IMG/VR virus record: IMGVR_UViG_3300028895_000534
Location: 1 to 42,338 of that record
From: a virus
DNA: 42,338 nt
Strand: one strand, 5' to 3'
Every line of letters starts with the position of its first letter. The first letter of the stretch is position 1. The notes below the pieces were generated by a model. It worked only from the letters and a program-made list of their open reading frames with translations. It was not told the DNA's origin and searched no databases. The position numbers were made by a program, and so were the translations under genes. Of the stretch, positions 31,600 through 38,465 are shown piece after piece.

Positions 31600-31919
31600 A
31601 TTGAGAAGTCCTGGAGGTCGCTGATAATTTCCTCGGGGGAATAGGAGAGGGACTGGATTTGTTCTACTAGATCTTCGACCTGGCTCTTTAGTTTTACCTC
31701 GATTGAGTCTTCTGTGTCCCAGCGGACTTGATCAAGTTCTTCCTCGTGTTTTATTTTGAGTTCTTCTATTTTTCCCCCGTGGATGGTTTCGATCTCGGTA
31801 TAGAAATCGCAGTAGAAGTCCTTTTCTGGGCGAGATAAGTATCTCCATTTCTTTGTCTTAATGGGTTGATTATTGTCGTAGAATTGTTGGATGAATGTTT
31901 CTTTCGATGGAGATATCAT
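31596..31919 (-). CDS. Hypothetical coiled-coil protein, 107 aa
   Basis: Overlaps the polymerase start by ATGA and the upstream gene by 4 bases, so it is translationally coupled to both. Residues 45-105 are a Glu/Lys/Gln-rich coiled coil; the N-terminal 40 residues are basic and aromatic. Could be a polymerase accessory by coupling; no family recognised. Confidence 0.6.
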   Translation of the reverse strand: MISPSKETFIQQFYDNNQPIKTKKWRYLSRPEKDFYCDFYTEIETIHGGKIEELKIKHEEELDQVRWDTEDSIEVKLKSQVEDLVEQIQSLSYSPEEIISDLQDFSI

Positions 31920-32101
31920 TCCTCGTTCCTTTTCTGGAGATATTCTCGAACCATGGGGTTGAATTCATTTATCATAGCAAGGGTGGATTCGTAGATTACT
32001 TCCGGCGCTTTGCAGCATAGGTCGATAATCCACCATTCGAGGCGGTTTATTATTTGATCCGCTTCTTTGTGTAGTTGCTCTTCTTTTTCTCTCTCGAACA
32101 A
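31916..32101 (-). CDS. Small helical protein, 61 aa, TTG start
   Basis: An upstream GTG start (32155) would lie in a terminator stem. TTG 32101 has an excellent site (AAGGAGAGAAAA) and is preferred. The product is helical and charged with a hydrophobic centre (LEWWIIDLCCKAPEVIYES). It is the first gene after the terminator at 32124-32155 and is coupled to the next gene by overlap. Function unknown. Confidence 0.55.
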   Translation of the reverse strand: MFEREKEEQLHKEADQIINRLEWWIIDLCCKAPEVIYESTLAMINEFNPMVREYLQKRNEE

Positions 32102-32123
32102 TTTTCTCTCCTTTTTGGAAAAG

Positions 32124-32155
32124 GTGGGGAGGAATTTCTCTTTATCCCTCCCCAC
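32124..32155 (-). terminator. Intrinsic terminator inside the early arm
   Basis: On the minus strand GTGGGGAGG pairs perfectly with CCTCCCCAC (9 bp, 14-base loop) and is followed by CTTTT, 15 bases after the stop of the DUF669-type gene. It probably attenuates read-through from the recombination genes into the polymerase group, allowing different expression levels. Confidence 0.7.
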
Positions 32156-32169
32156 TTTTTCTACTCGGA

Positions 32170-32565
32170 TTATTCAGGCGCGATGAACTGTTTTACCTGC
32201 GCGGTTAAGCGAGGCTTTGCGCCCTCTTCCTTGGGAGTATACATCTCGTGCTTGACAAGGACCTTTACCAGTGTTCCTACGAACTCCGCGAGATCTATTC
32301 CTTCTTCCGAGGGAGTGAGGCCCGCGCTGATGATCATTTTCTTCAGGCTGCGGGCTCCGAGCGGGGTCCATATGCAATGGTTCGCGAAGAGCATACGACC
32401 CTTGTCGTCGCACTCGTCCGTTATGATCATTCGGGCCGCGATCATCTGACCGCCACTCTTCTGTTCTACCGTGGGCTCTTCCTGGATCTCGCAGAGATAA
32501 ACGCCTTCTGCGACGGGAGGATCTTCGTCGGGTACATTGTTGAAGTTAAGATTTACTATAGTCAT
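32170..32565 (-). CDS. DUF669-type single-stranded DNA-binding protein, 131 aa
   Basis: An OB-fold-like protein: N-terminal strand with VAEGVYLCEIQ, central GGQMIAARMII and a Lys-rich strand region, acidic linkers and a short C-terminus (QFIAPE). This matches the DUF669 family, phage ssDNA-binding proteins commonly encoded next to Sak4-like ATPases. Strong site AAGGAAAAAGAAA. It would coat ssDNA in replication and in annealing with the neighbouring Sak4-like protein. Highly expressed by codon and terminator context. Confidence 0.65.
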   Translation of the reverse strand: MTIVNLNFNNVPDEDPPVAEGVYLCEIQEEPTVEQKSGGQMIAARMIITDECDDKGRMLFANHCIWTPLGARSLKKMIISAGLTPSEEGIDLAEFVGTLVKVLVKHEMYTPKEEGAKPRLTAQVKQFIAPE

Positions 32566-32624
32566 TTTCTTTTTCCTTCTATAAGGAGGTTGGGGATAGG
32601 AGGGATACGTTTCCTCTCCTTTTT

Positions 32625-33026
32625 CTAAAATACAATTTCTTCGCCGCTGGATTCTAGGTCATTTAGTTCTCCTATTTCGTGATATTCCGTAGAGAGTTTG
32701 TCTGTTAGTTCTTCGTGCTGTTGCATTAGAAGTTCAACCGCGCGACAGAGATTATCCATGGAGCTCATTAGTTTAGATATTTCTATCGTTAGGGTCTTCA
32801 TCTTCGTTAGCACTACGCTGTCTTCTGCTATTTGTTTGTCTGTTCGTTTTTTCCCAGGATTGCTGCCGTGCGATGCATTTTTCACGAGGTGGTTTTTATT
32901 GTCGATGTTCTCTGTTGTTTTACAATGAGGGAAGGTTGAGCAGCCCCAGAACGCTCCGTATTGGCTCTTGCGTTTCTGCATAGGGGAACCGCAGGATGGG
33001 CATTTTTTCTCTTTTTTCTCTGGCAT
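32625..33026 (-). CDS. Topoisomerase-type zinc finger plus coiled coil, 133 aa
   Basis: N-terminal CPSCGSP...GAFWGCSTFPHCK is the four-cysteine zinc finger of topoisomerase IA C-termini (PF01396), here without any topoisomerase. A basic linker and an acidic coiled coil (about residues 70-130) follow. Such stand-alone fingers bind DNA. The start overlaps the upstream stop. The linker encodes a GCATCGCACGG stretch that also occurs upstream of 33344-34081 and 25995-27149. Confidence 0.7.
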   Translation of the reverse strand: MPEKKEKKCPSCGSPMQKRKSQYGAFWGCSTFPHCKTTENIDNKNHLVKNASHGSNPGKKRTDKQIAEDSVVLTKMKTLTIEISKLMSSMDNLCRAVELLMQQHEELTDKLSTEYHEIGELNDLESSGEEIVF

Positions 33027-33298
33027 TATATTAGCTCCTGGTATAGTTGTTGCATTATGTTGCGGATTCTTAGAGCTTTCTCAGGGGTTTCTGGTATGAT
33101 GTTCTTAGAACTCTGGACCGCCCAGAGAGCTATTTGAGCCAGTTCTAGGTGTGTTATTGGACCTTGGAGATATTGCATGCAGCCGCCAGCATCTTTGGCT
33201 TGTATAGATACTCGGGTTACTGGATTTGTTTTCTTGGGATAGCTATGTTGAAGGAATACGATAGCTCCGCCGCAGCAATAGAGTTCAGAAGAACTCAT
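33026..33298 (-). CDS. Hypothetical protein, 90 aa
   Basis: ATG 33298 has a GGAGGAG site; the ATG at 33313 lies within that site and is rejected. The product has an N-terminal Cys pair (YCCGG), a beta-like segment and a helical C-terminus (ALRIRNIMQQLYQEL). It lies between the Sak4-like ATPase and the zinc finger gene. No family recognised. Confidence 0.6.
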   Translation of the reverse strand: MSSSELYCCGGAIVFLQHSYPKKTNPVTRVSIQAKDAGGCMQYLQGPITHLELAQIALWAVQSSKNIIPETPEKALRIRNIMQQLYQELI

Positions 33299-33343
33299 TC
33301 TCTCTCCTCCCATTCCTCTGGGTCTCTTGTTACTACGTATTCT

Positions 33344-34081
33344 TTAGAACTCATAACCTATTCCTTTCAGGATTTCTGGGAGACCTTTTTTAGCCGATTG
33401 GAGATTTGGGATGTTAAAGCGGGATCGTGCGAGGGTGGATGCGGTGGCCTTTGTCTGGATTAGGAAATCTACCTCGCCCTTCTGGAGGTTTTTTAGCTGC
33501 ATTCTCCATATTTCGTCGAACCAACTGCAGATTTTACCAGGGAGTTTGCGGCCTGGGATTGCGACGCGGATGTCGATCTTGTTGTCGTACTCGATGTAGT
33601 GCTGGTGAGCTACTACGATTACGCAGAGAGGGAGGGCTTTCATAACTGTTAGGAAGTTTTCGACTTGGTTGAATGCGAGACCGTATTCTTGGAGCTGGGG
33701 ATTCTGGCCGATGTGATTGCTTGCACCCTGGACCTGTCGCATTGCGGCGTCTAGAAGAGAGGTTAGGGAGTCTACGCAGAGGGCCTTGAAAGGATAGGTT
33801 CCCTTCTTGCATTTTTCTGTCACGCTGTTTAGATGGATCTTTGCCTCGGTGAAAACGGTTCCGCGTTTGGGATCTTTCTCTTTTAGAGAGATTACGTCTA
33901 CGAGTTGGCGTTGGTCGTAGAAGGAATCCTTTAATGTTCTCCCCGTCATTACGCCATCGTCTAGGTCCATTATCTGGATTCGTTCTCCGAGGGTTTGTAC
34001 GAGCGCGGTTTTCCCTGTTCCGGCGGGTCCGTATAGTAGGATCTTCGGATGGGTTATTTTTATTTCATTTAGTCTTACCAT
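33344..34081 (-). CDS. Sak4-like RecA-fold ATPase, 245 aa
   Basis: Walker A GPAGTGKT (residues about 18-25), Walker B ALCVDSLT (about 98-105), a VVAHQH sensor-like strand (about 156-161) and a basic C-terminus match the phage nucleotide-binding/Sak4 family, short RecA/Rad51-core annealing proteins. With the adjacent DUF669-type ssDNA-binding protein and Cas4-like nuclease it forms a plausible recombination module. Start ATG 34081 is preceded by an AAGAGAGAAAGAG purine run. Confidence 0.8.
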   Translation of the reverse strand: MVRLNEIKITHPKILLYGPAGTGKTALVQTLGERIQIMDLDDGVMTGRTLKDSFYDQRQLVDVISLKEKDPKRGTVFTEAKIHLNSVTEKCKKGTYPFKALCVDSLTSLLDAAMRQVQGASNHIGQNPQLQEYGLAFNQVENFLTVMKALPLCVIVVAHQHYIEYDNKIDIRVAIPGRKLPGKICSWFDEIWRMQLKNLQKGEVDFLIQTKATASTLARSRFNIPNLQSAKKGLPEILKGIGYEF

Positions 34082-34127
34082 TTTTCTCTTTCTCTCTTGG
34101 GATTATGCCGTGCGATGCATTTTCTTT

Positions 34128-34391
34128 CTATTCTAAGGTATCGAGCTTTTCCAGGAACCGTTCCCAGTTTATATCGTTCTTTCTGTAGAGAACGTGGCGC
34201 CCGCTTTTGTGGGAGAGGACGAAGTTCCTGTTCTCTAGGATCTTTAGATGATGGCTTGTTATGGAGGTTTTTAGGTCGAGGAGCTTTGCGATTTTTGTAC
34301 TATTAAGGGCGTTGCGGTTTTTGAGGAGGGATAGGATTCGTAGACGGGTAGGATCGCAGAGGCATTTCATATCGCGGAGGAGATTTTTCAT
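34128..34391 (-). CDS. ArsR-like winged-helix regulator, 87 aa
   Basis: The whole protein is a winged helix: DPTRLRILSLL as helix 1, then the recognition helix SITSHHLKILE, then a wing with SGRHVLYRKN. This is the ArsR/HTH_20 pattern. Of the classic metal-site cysteines only CLC near residue 10 is present, so metal sensing is doubtful. Starts at an ATGA overlap with the Cas4-like gene. A phage-encoded ArsR-type protein probably regulates phage or host promoters; targets unknown. Confidence 0.8.
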   Translation of the reverse strand: MKNLLRDMKCLCDPTRLRILSLLKNRNALNSTKIAKLLDLKTSITSHHLKILENRNFVLSHKSGRHVLYRKNDINWERFLEKLDTLE

Positions 34392-35311
34392 TTCTCTTCC
34401 TCTTTCTTGGGGGCAAAGAGATCGTATTCTTTGACCTCGAATATGTTCTTGAGATCGGTCCAGTTTTCAATTCGACAGAGATCGCAGTAGTCACAGCGGT
34501 AGCCGTGGGAACCGAACTGGCTGTAGGGATGGCAGGCGCTGAGATCTTTCGGGAAGTTCTGGTTTTCCTCACACTGCTTTATGCGGGTTGTTTGTAGTTG
34601 TGCCCATTCTATGAATTCCTCCATCATGGTTTCGCTTATGAGGGCGAGATGGAGGATTACTTCTGCTTTTGTTATCGCGGTTCCGAGGGCCTCGATTATT
34701 GTGCCGCTGATGGTTTCGTCCGGCATGAGCATTTTTAGAATAAGGGCGTAGGATACTGTTTGGGGATTGTAGTCGAAGCCGCTTAGGAAGGTTGCACCGA
34801 GGCGGCTGGAGGTTTTATATTCTACAGCGAAGACGGTATTTAGATCCGTGTGGCGGCCGACTGCGTCGATTTTCCCTACGAACGGGCGATCTAGGCCGAT
34901 GTCAATAGCGAATGCTAGCTCGTCCGGGGATACGGATTCGTCTAGTTCATAGCCTCCTGGCGGGGGTGGAATTATTGTATAGATGGGGTGGCCTCGGTGG
35001 AGGGTTAGGACGTTTTTTAACAGGACCCTTGCGCGAGAGGAGTTTCGTCTGCGATCTTCGCGATTATCGCGATCCTGCCATACGGCTATGAATTCACACA
35101 TAGCGGTTTCGATATCGCCGCGTATTGCGTATGGGATTGCTGCGTGGATTGCGCTGCCGTAGGTCATAGGAAGGGATTCATCAGGAGAGCGGAGGCGACA
35201 GCCGCTACTGTAGAAGAACTTCCTCGGGCAGCGTGCGAAGGATGTTAGACTGCTTATGGAGATGTGATCTTTTTTCTTGTAATGTTCGAAACCTGGCATT
35301 TTAGCTGTCAT
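34388..35311 (-). CDS. Cas4/RecB-like PD-(D/E)XK nuclease, 307 aa
   Basis: The N-terminal ISISSLTSFARCPRKFFY is the first cysteine motif of PDDEXK_1/Cas4-type nucleases. GKIDAV and AVEYKTSS provide the D and ExK catalytic residues (about 142-170). A C-terminal cluster (HPYSQFGSHGYRCDYCDLC) gives the remaining cysteines, as in the Fe-S-containing Cas4 and AddB families. Probable role: 5' end resection feeding the Sak4/SSB annealing module. No Cas1, Cas2 or CRISPR array is present. Confidence 0.8.
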   Translation of the reverse strand: MTAKMPGFEHYKKKDHISISSLTSFARCPRKFFYSSGCRLRSPDESLPMTYGSAIHAAIPYAIRGDIETAMCEFIAVWQDRDNREDRRRNSSRARVLLKNVLTLHRGHPIYTIIPPPPGGYELDESVSPDELAFAIDIGLDRPFVGKIDAVGRHTDLNTVFAVEYKTSSRLGATFLSGFDYNPQTVSYALILKMLMPDETISGTIIEALGTAITKAEVILHLALISETMMEEFIEWAQLQTTRIKQCEENQNFPKDLSACHPYSQFGSHGYRCDYCDLCRIENWTDLKNIFEVKEYDLFAPKKEEEK

Positions 35312-35774
35312 TTTCGAGGTCCTTTATCTGCTGTGCGAGTGCTTCGCATTCTTTTTCTACGTAGGAAAGGGTGCGGTGGATTCCATCTATGGAACTACAG
35401 GAAGCATCTCCCTCGTGGGCACAATCAAAGCCAATCCACCAATTAGATTCTCCGTCAATTGGATAACCCTTGAGATTATCTGAATAGGTTAAAGAACCGT
35501 GAACATCGAAGTAGATTTCGGGGGTTATGTTCTCGGGATCATAGATTAGGACTAAGAGAACACTTCGTTTTCCTCTTTCCTTTTTTTCTTTTTGTTCCCA
35601 TTTTTCTTTGAGAAGAGGGTGGGGTTGGTTGTAGGGGATTTCGTAGAGAAAGTGATCTGATGGGATTTCTACATATCCGCAGCGATGGCTTTTGTTGCGA
35701 ACAAGGAGGCAGGCTGCGCGGAATCCACTCTTTGTTATCCAATCTTTTTCAAGAATATAGGAATTAGCTAACAT
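35301..35774 (-). CDS. Conserved phage hypothetical protein, 157 aa
   Basis: The C-terminal half (YFDVHGSLTYSD...WWIGFDCAHEGDA) is a pattern I recognise from widespread uncharacterised phage proteins with VHG-LTY and GFDCAH-GD motifs, followed by an acidic helix ending in EALAQQI. The conserved His, Asp and Cys could form a metal or catalytic site, but no activity is established. Site GAGGAAG before ATG; overlaps the Cas4-like gene by 11 bases. Confidence 0.7.
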   Translation of the reverse strand: MLANSYILEKDWITKSGFRAACLLVRNKSHRCGYVEIPSDHFLYEIPYNQPHPLLKEKWEQKEKKERGKRSVLLVLIYDPENITPEIYFDVHGSLTYSDNLKGYPIDGESNWWIGFDCAHEGDASCSSIDGIHRTLSYVEKECEALAQQIKDLENDS

Positions 35775-36126
35775 CTTTTTCTTCCTCTCGGAGGATCTCG
35801 AGCGCGGTGTTTATCGCGGTTTCTGTGTCCTCGTCAGTTAGTTCCATTGTTTCGATGTGAGCTAGGATTCTCTGGGTGGGATGGTGGAGGACTATAAGGT
35901 GGCCCTTTTCTCCTGGGAATTGCCAGAGAATGAAGCCGCATCTTTTGTCTGTTAGTTCTTTTCCCTTGTTGTAGAGTTCTTCCGTGGGGCAGGGGTAGAA
36001 GAGGCCTGTGTACTGGCCGTGCGTGGAATGGTATTGTGCTCCGGGGATAAAGAGTTCTTTTTCTTTCTCTTTCTCTTTCTTGAGTTCTTCTCGGACTTTG
36101 TTGAGTTCATCTGGCATACTGATCAT
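35764..36126 (-). CDS. Hypothetical protein, 120 aa
   Basis: Site AAAGGA before ATG 36126; overlaps its neighbours by 11 and 20 bases. A Lys/Glu-rich helix (residues 5-25) precedes a compact domain with conserved-looking aromatic and Cys residues (GLFYPCP, CGFILWQFPGEK, IVLHHPTQRIL) and an acidic helical tail. No family recognised. Confidence 0.6.
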   Translation of the reverse strand: MISMPDELNKVREELKKEKEKEKELFIPGAQYHSTHGQYTGLFYPCPTEELYNKGKELTDKRCGFILWQFPGEKGHLIVLHHPTQRILAHIETMELTDEDTETAINTALEILREEEKDVS

Positions 36127-36526
36127 TTTCTATTCCTTTCAGGCGTTCTAGGATATTTCTAGAGAGCGGGCTTACTCGGGCCCGCGGAATCTCTAGTTCT
36201 CTTGATATTTGTTTATAGGATAGGTTTAGAATGTGGCGGTAGTATAGGATTTGTTGTTCGAGTTCTGTTAGGTTTGCTTTTTCTATAAGGGTTTCGAGAT
36301 CGGTTGTTGGGAGGAGAAATCTAGGCGGGGGCTTTTCTGGGTCGAATAAAAGCCCGCGCATGGGTTTCTTTCTCTTGCGGATTTGATCTAAGATTCTGCA
36401 GCGGATTAGCCAGTTCTTGGGTTGCTTATCCGGGTGTTCCTGGAACCATATCCAGACATCATGGGCGATATCGAGGTGGTCATAGCGGACCATTTTTCTA
36501 GATATGGATAGGATTTTCTTGTACAT
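36107..36526 (-). CDS. Divergent ECF-sigma-like factor, 139 aa
   Basis: Residues about 15-55 resemble sigma region 2 (DIAHDVWIWF...WLIRCRILDQIRKRKK), and residues 85-130 are a region-4-type helix-turn-helix (LTELEQQILYYRHILNLSYKQISRELEIPRARVSPL). It is shorter than classical ECF factors, which are usually 160-200 residues. Plausible job: redirecting host RNA polymerase to late promoters such as that at 1348-1376, whose -10 box is weak. It could instead be a simple HTH regulator. Confidence 0.6.
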   Translation of the reverse strand: MYKKILSISRKMVRYDHLDIAHDVWIWFQEHPDKQPKNWLIRCRILDQIRKRKKPMRGLLFDPEKPPPRFLLPTTDLETLIEKANLTELEQQILYYRHILNLSYKQISRELEIPRARVSPLSRNILERLKGIENDQYAR

Positions 36527-36535
36527 TTTCTTTTT

Positions 36536-36715
36536 CTAGGATTTGGGGGAATTGATCTCGGCTTTTTCTTTTTCTATGGAGGCCTTTAGGTTCTCTAGTT
36601 GTTTTTTGTTCTCAGGAGAGGGGTCGAGGAGGTAGAAGGTTAGAGTGTCTATTCTTTTGTAGAGAGTTAGGACTGCGTTTGTTAGGTTTTGTATTGTTAT
36701 AGAGTCTGGGAACAT
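36536..36715 (-). CDS. Small helical protein, 59 aa
   Basis: ATG 36715 follows GGAATCTAACAAC. The product is two short helices (LTNAVLTLYKRID, ENKKQLENLKASIEKEK) with phage-typical codons. No family recognised. Confidence 0.55.
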   Translation of the reverse strand: MFPDSITIQNLTNAVLTLYKRIDTLTFYLLDPSPENKKQLENLKASIEKEKAEINSPKS

Positions 36716-36719
36716 GTTG

Positions 36720-36938
36720 TTAGATTCCTAGGGCTGCACGCATTTCGGGGGATAGGAGGGAGAGTTTGTCTTTCTGGGTCTTTGTTAGGATTGGTTTCTT
36801 TTTCTTTTTCGTTGTTGTGGGTTTTCTCTTTTTTCTGAGAGGGCGGATTTTGCGCTGTTCTCGGAGATCGAGGAGCCATTCTTCTTTTCTCTCTGGGTAG
36901 GTTATTATGCCGGGGAGGATGTTGCGGGTTTTGCTCAT
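36720..36938 (-). CDS. Small very basic protein, 72 aa
   Basis: ATG 36938 has an AGGA site and overlaps the upstream gene as ATGA; the longer reading from 37010 is rejected. The middle is a Lys/Arg/Thr-rich stretch (KPTTTKKKKKP), flanked by helices; the end LLSPEMRAALGI is helical. Probably nucleic-acid-binding. The sequence allows no closer assignment. Confidence 0.6.
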   Translation of the reverse strand: MSKTRNILPGIITYPERKEEWLLDLREQRKIRPLRKKRKPTTTKKKKKPILTKTQKDKLSLLSPEMRAALGI

Positions 36939-37084
36939 CTCGTTCCTCGATCGTGCTCTTCGCCGCAGAATGGGCAGGCGAGTTCGTTGTCTGTGATTAT
37001 TCCCCCGCAAGCGGGGCAGTTTGTTATTATATCATCGGGTTCTTTTATGTGTTCGGGATATGGTGGGTCGTAGGAATAGGACAT
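36935..37084 (-). CDS. Zinc-ribbon protein, 49 aa
   Basis: Contains two CxxC pairs (CPAC and CPFC) 15 residues apart, a complete small zinc ribbon, after an acidic/proline-rich N-terminus. Coupled to the next gene by ATGA. A short but convincing gene because of the zinc pattern and codon style. Confidence 0.6.
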   Translation of the reverse strand: MSYSYDPPYPEHIKEPDDIITNCPACGGIITDNELACPFCGEEHDRGTR

Positions 37085-37097
37085 TTTTCTTTTTCTC

Positions 37098-37205
37098 CTA
37101 GAGGAATATTGCGAGAAGGATCATGATGAGAAGGCCGAGGGTGAAGAATAGGGCGATCTTTGTCATGGGATCGTAGTTGCGATTTTTCTTGGGAGTGTAG
37201 ATCAT
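37098..37205 (-). CDS. Single-span membrane peptide, 35 aa
   Basis: ATG 37205 follows GAAAGAAA. After 14 polar residues the rest is one hydrophobic span (KIALFFTLGLLIMILLAIFL). Short phage membrane peptides of this kind act in exclusion, inhibition or lysis control; none is indicated specifically here. Confidence 0.5.
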   Translation of the reverse strand: MIYTPKKNRNYDPMTKIALFFTLGLLIMILLAIFL

Positions 37206-37212
37206 TTTCTTT

Positions 37213-37377
37213 CTATACCTCGGTTATTGTTAGGTTAGTGGGCTGAACGTAGGTATCAGGATCGAACGTTGTCCATTCTGCTTCTGTGAGATTTATCACA
37301 GTGTTTCCCTCGACTGTTAGGTAGAGTCTGCGTTTGTATTTGAAAGTATCGCCTTTTGTGAGGTGCTTGATCTTTAC
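37213..37377 (-). CDS. YLT-domain protein without a standard start codon, about 54 aa
   Basis: From GTA 37377 an open frame encodes VKIKHLTKGDTF...RRLYLTVEGNTVINLTEAEW and ends in TAG 37215-37213. The sequence looks genuinely coding and shares the short pattern RxLYLT--GxxxxxNL with the proteins at 38195-38425 and 38060-38194. No ATG, GTG or TTG precedes it in frame before the tRNA-like element, yet GGA sits 7 bases before GTA. Rare initiation, a sequence error, or a processed fusion are possible. Confidence 0.4.
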   Translation of the reverse strand, partial: VKIKHLTKGDTFKYKRRLYLTVEGNTVINLTEAEWTTFDPDTYVQPTNLTITEV

Positions 37378-37416
37378 GCGTTTTTCCTTTTTTTCTAGAG
37401 TATAGGATGTTTAGAT

Positions 37417-37516
37417 AACGGTGGTAGGAGTCGAACCATACAGATCTTGAATTTAGATATCATGTTCTAGATCTAGAACCATGCCATGCTTTCGCTGGGA
37501 TCACTTTCTCACCGTT
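37417..37516 (-). ncRNA. tRNA-like element 1
   Basis: On the minus strand AACGGTG (37516-37510) and CACCGTT (37423-37417) form a perfect 7-bp acceptor-like stem. The T-loop box GGTTCGACTCC is exact, and GTA/TAC extends its stem across a one-base bulge. The middle is abnormal: TTCTAGA/TCTAGAA makes a near-perfect dyad with no 7-base anticodon loop, and the variable region is long, as in Ser/Leu/Tyr tRNAs. No CCA is encoded. Either a degenerate class II tRNA or a tRNA mimic; a standard tRNA call would be wrong. Confidence 0.55.
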
Positions 37517-37612
37517 GTTTGGTTGGAGGGGGTTTGATTATTCCCCTCCAACCGGGTTGGATTCTAGTAGTAAAGAACTCCTAAATTCCTGCTGCTAGAA
37601 TCCCTTTTTCTT

Positions 37613-37993
37613 TTAGTCGAGATCCTCGTCATTGTTATCGTCAATGGGGGTCTCGACGGGTTCGGCTGCCGCGTCCTCGTATTGCTTCTTGAGGATAGCG
37701 GTTTCCTCTGCGATGCGATTCACGAGCCAGGCCTTGTCGCCGGCGTGTGCGGCGATTTCCTCGGGCGGAATTGCCTGGAATGCCTGCATCTGGAGGTCCA
37801 GCTTGGACGGCTTACCTGTGACGGCTGCACGGAGGCGCTGTGCATTCGTCTGTTTAATCTGGGCGTTGATGAATCCGAGGATAATGGATTCGCCCTGATC
37901 TGCGACTGCTTCCTCTACTGTTTCGAAGATAGGGAACGTAGCTGTTCCGACAACTTTTCCGCCACTTCTTACCGGGGTTGAACCTTCTTGCAT
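37613..37993 (-). CDS. Hypothetical acidic protein, 126 aa
   Basis: Site AGGAG before ATG 37993, with a leader shared in part with the genes at 160-372 and 450-905. Biased codons (GCG, GGC, ATC) suggest high expression. The product is helical with a Gln-rich centre (INAQIKQTNAQRLRAAVTGK) and an acidic disordered C-terminus (PIDDNNDEDLD), a combination seen in ssDNA-binding or DNA-mimic proteins. No family recognised. Confidence 0.65.
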   Translation of the reverse strand: MQEGSTPVRSGGKVVGTATFPIFETVEEAVADQGESIILGFINAQIKQTNAQRLRAAVTGKPSKLDLQMQAFQAIPPEEIAAHAGDKAWLVNRIAEETAILKKQYEDAAAEPVETPIDDNNDEDLD

Positions 37994-38059
37994 CTTACGA
38001 CTCCTATAATAGGGGTTATGGGGTGGAGATTCTACATTGATCTCCTTTTCTCTGTTTTC

Positions 38060-38194
38060 TTAGTCTTGGAGGACTAGTTTTCCATTTTCGGTTATATAGA
38101 ATAGGCAGTTTCCGAAGGCGTTACGATCTACGCGGCATTCAATTTGGCCGCGGGGGGTTTTTGTTAAATAGAGTTCTACGGGTTTTTCTTTCCC
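38060..38194 (-). CDS. YLTK-domain paralogue immediately after an in-frame stop
   Basis: Directly after the TAA that ends 38195-38425, and in the same frame, comes an open stretch of 44 codons: KEKPVELYLTK..GQIECRV...GNCLFYITENGKL. It aligns with the upstream protein (KKPERMYLTK..., CLLEITPEGKL). No standard start codon exists in it; GTA 38179 is positioned like the GTA of 37213-37377. Either made by stop read-through as a second domain, by rare initiation, or not translated. Confidence 0.4.
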   Translation of the reverse strand, partial: GKEKPVELYLTKTPRGQIECRVDRNAFGNCLFYITENGKLVLQD

Positions 38195-38425
38195 TTAGTC
38201 GAGTTTGATTTTGCTGCAGGAATCAAGCTGGATGCCTGCGTTCTCTGCGATCTTATTGCTGAAGTGACTCATGCGGATTAGTTTTCCTTCGGGGGTTATT
38301 TCAAGGAGGCAGCTTGCTTGATAAGGTTCACCGAGGTTTATTTGTATTCGGTCTCCGTTTTTTGTTAGATACATTCTCTCGGGCTTTTTTCTTTCTTCGG
38401 TTGATTCGATCGTGATATTTAGCAT
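38195..38425 (-). CDS. YLTK-domain protein, 76 aa
   Basis: Site AAAAGGAAAACAAG before ATG 38425. The domain MYLTKNGDRIQINLG...CLLEITPEGKLIRM is short and beta-rich; a helical C-terminal extension follows. It heads a small paralogous family with the two frames at 38060-38194 and 37213-37377. It is the first gene downstream of the structured RNA at 38466-38692. Function unknown. Confidence 0.6.
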   Translation of the reverse strand: MLNITIESTEERKKPERMYLTKNGDRIQINLGEPYQASCLLEITPEGKLIRMSHFSNKIAENAGIQLDSCSKIKLD

Positions 38426-38465
38426 CTTGTTTTCCTTTTCTTTCTAGGAATAGTGGATAGGGTAT

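Noticed and set aside
32102-32155. Longer N-terminus (GTG 32155) for the 31916-32101 gene
   Set aside because: The extra codons lie in a perfect terminator stem, and TTG 32101 has a far better ribosome site.
34388-35311. CRISPR-associated Cas4 with a CRISPR array
   Set aside because: The nuclease is Cas4-like, but no repeat-spacer array or other cas gene is visible; phage Cas4-like nucleases usually serve recombination.
37417-37516. Ordinary tRNA gene
   Set aside because: Acceptor stem and T-loop are right, but no 7-base anticodon loop with T33 can be drawn and the T-stem needs a bulge, so no isotype can be given.
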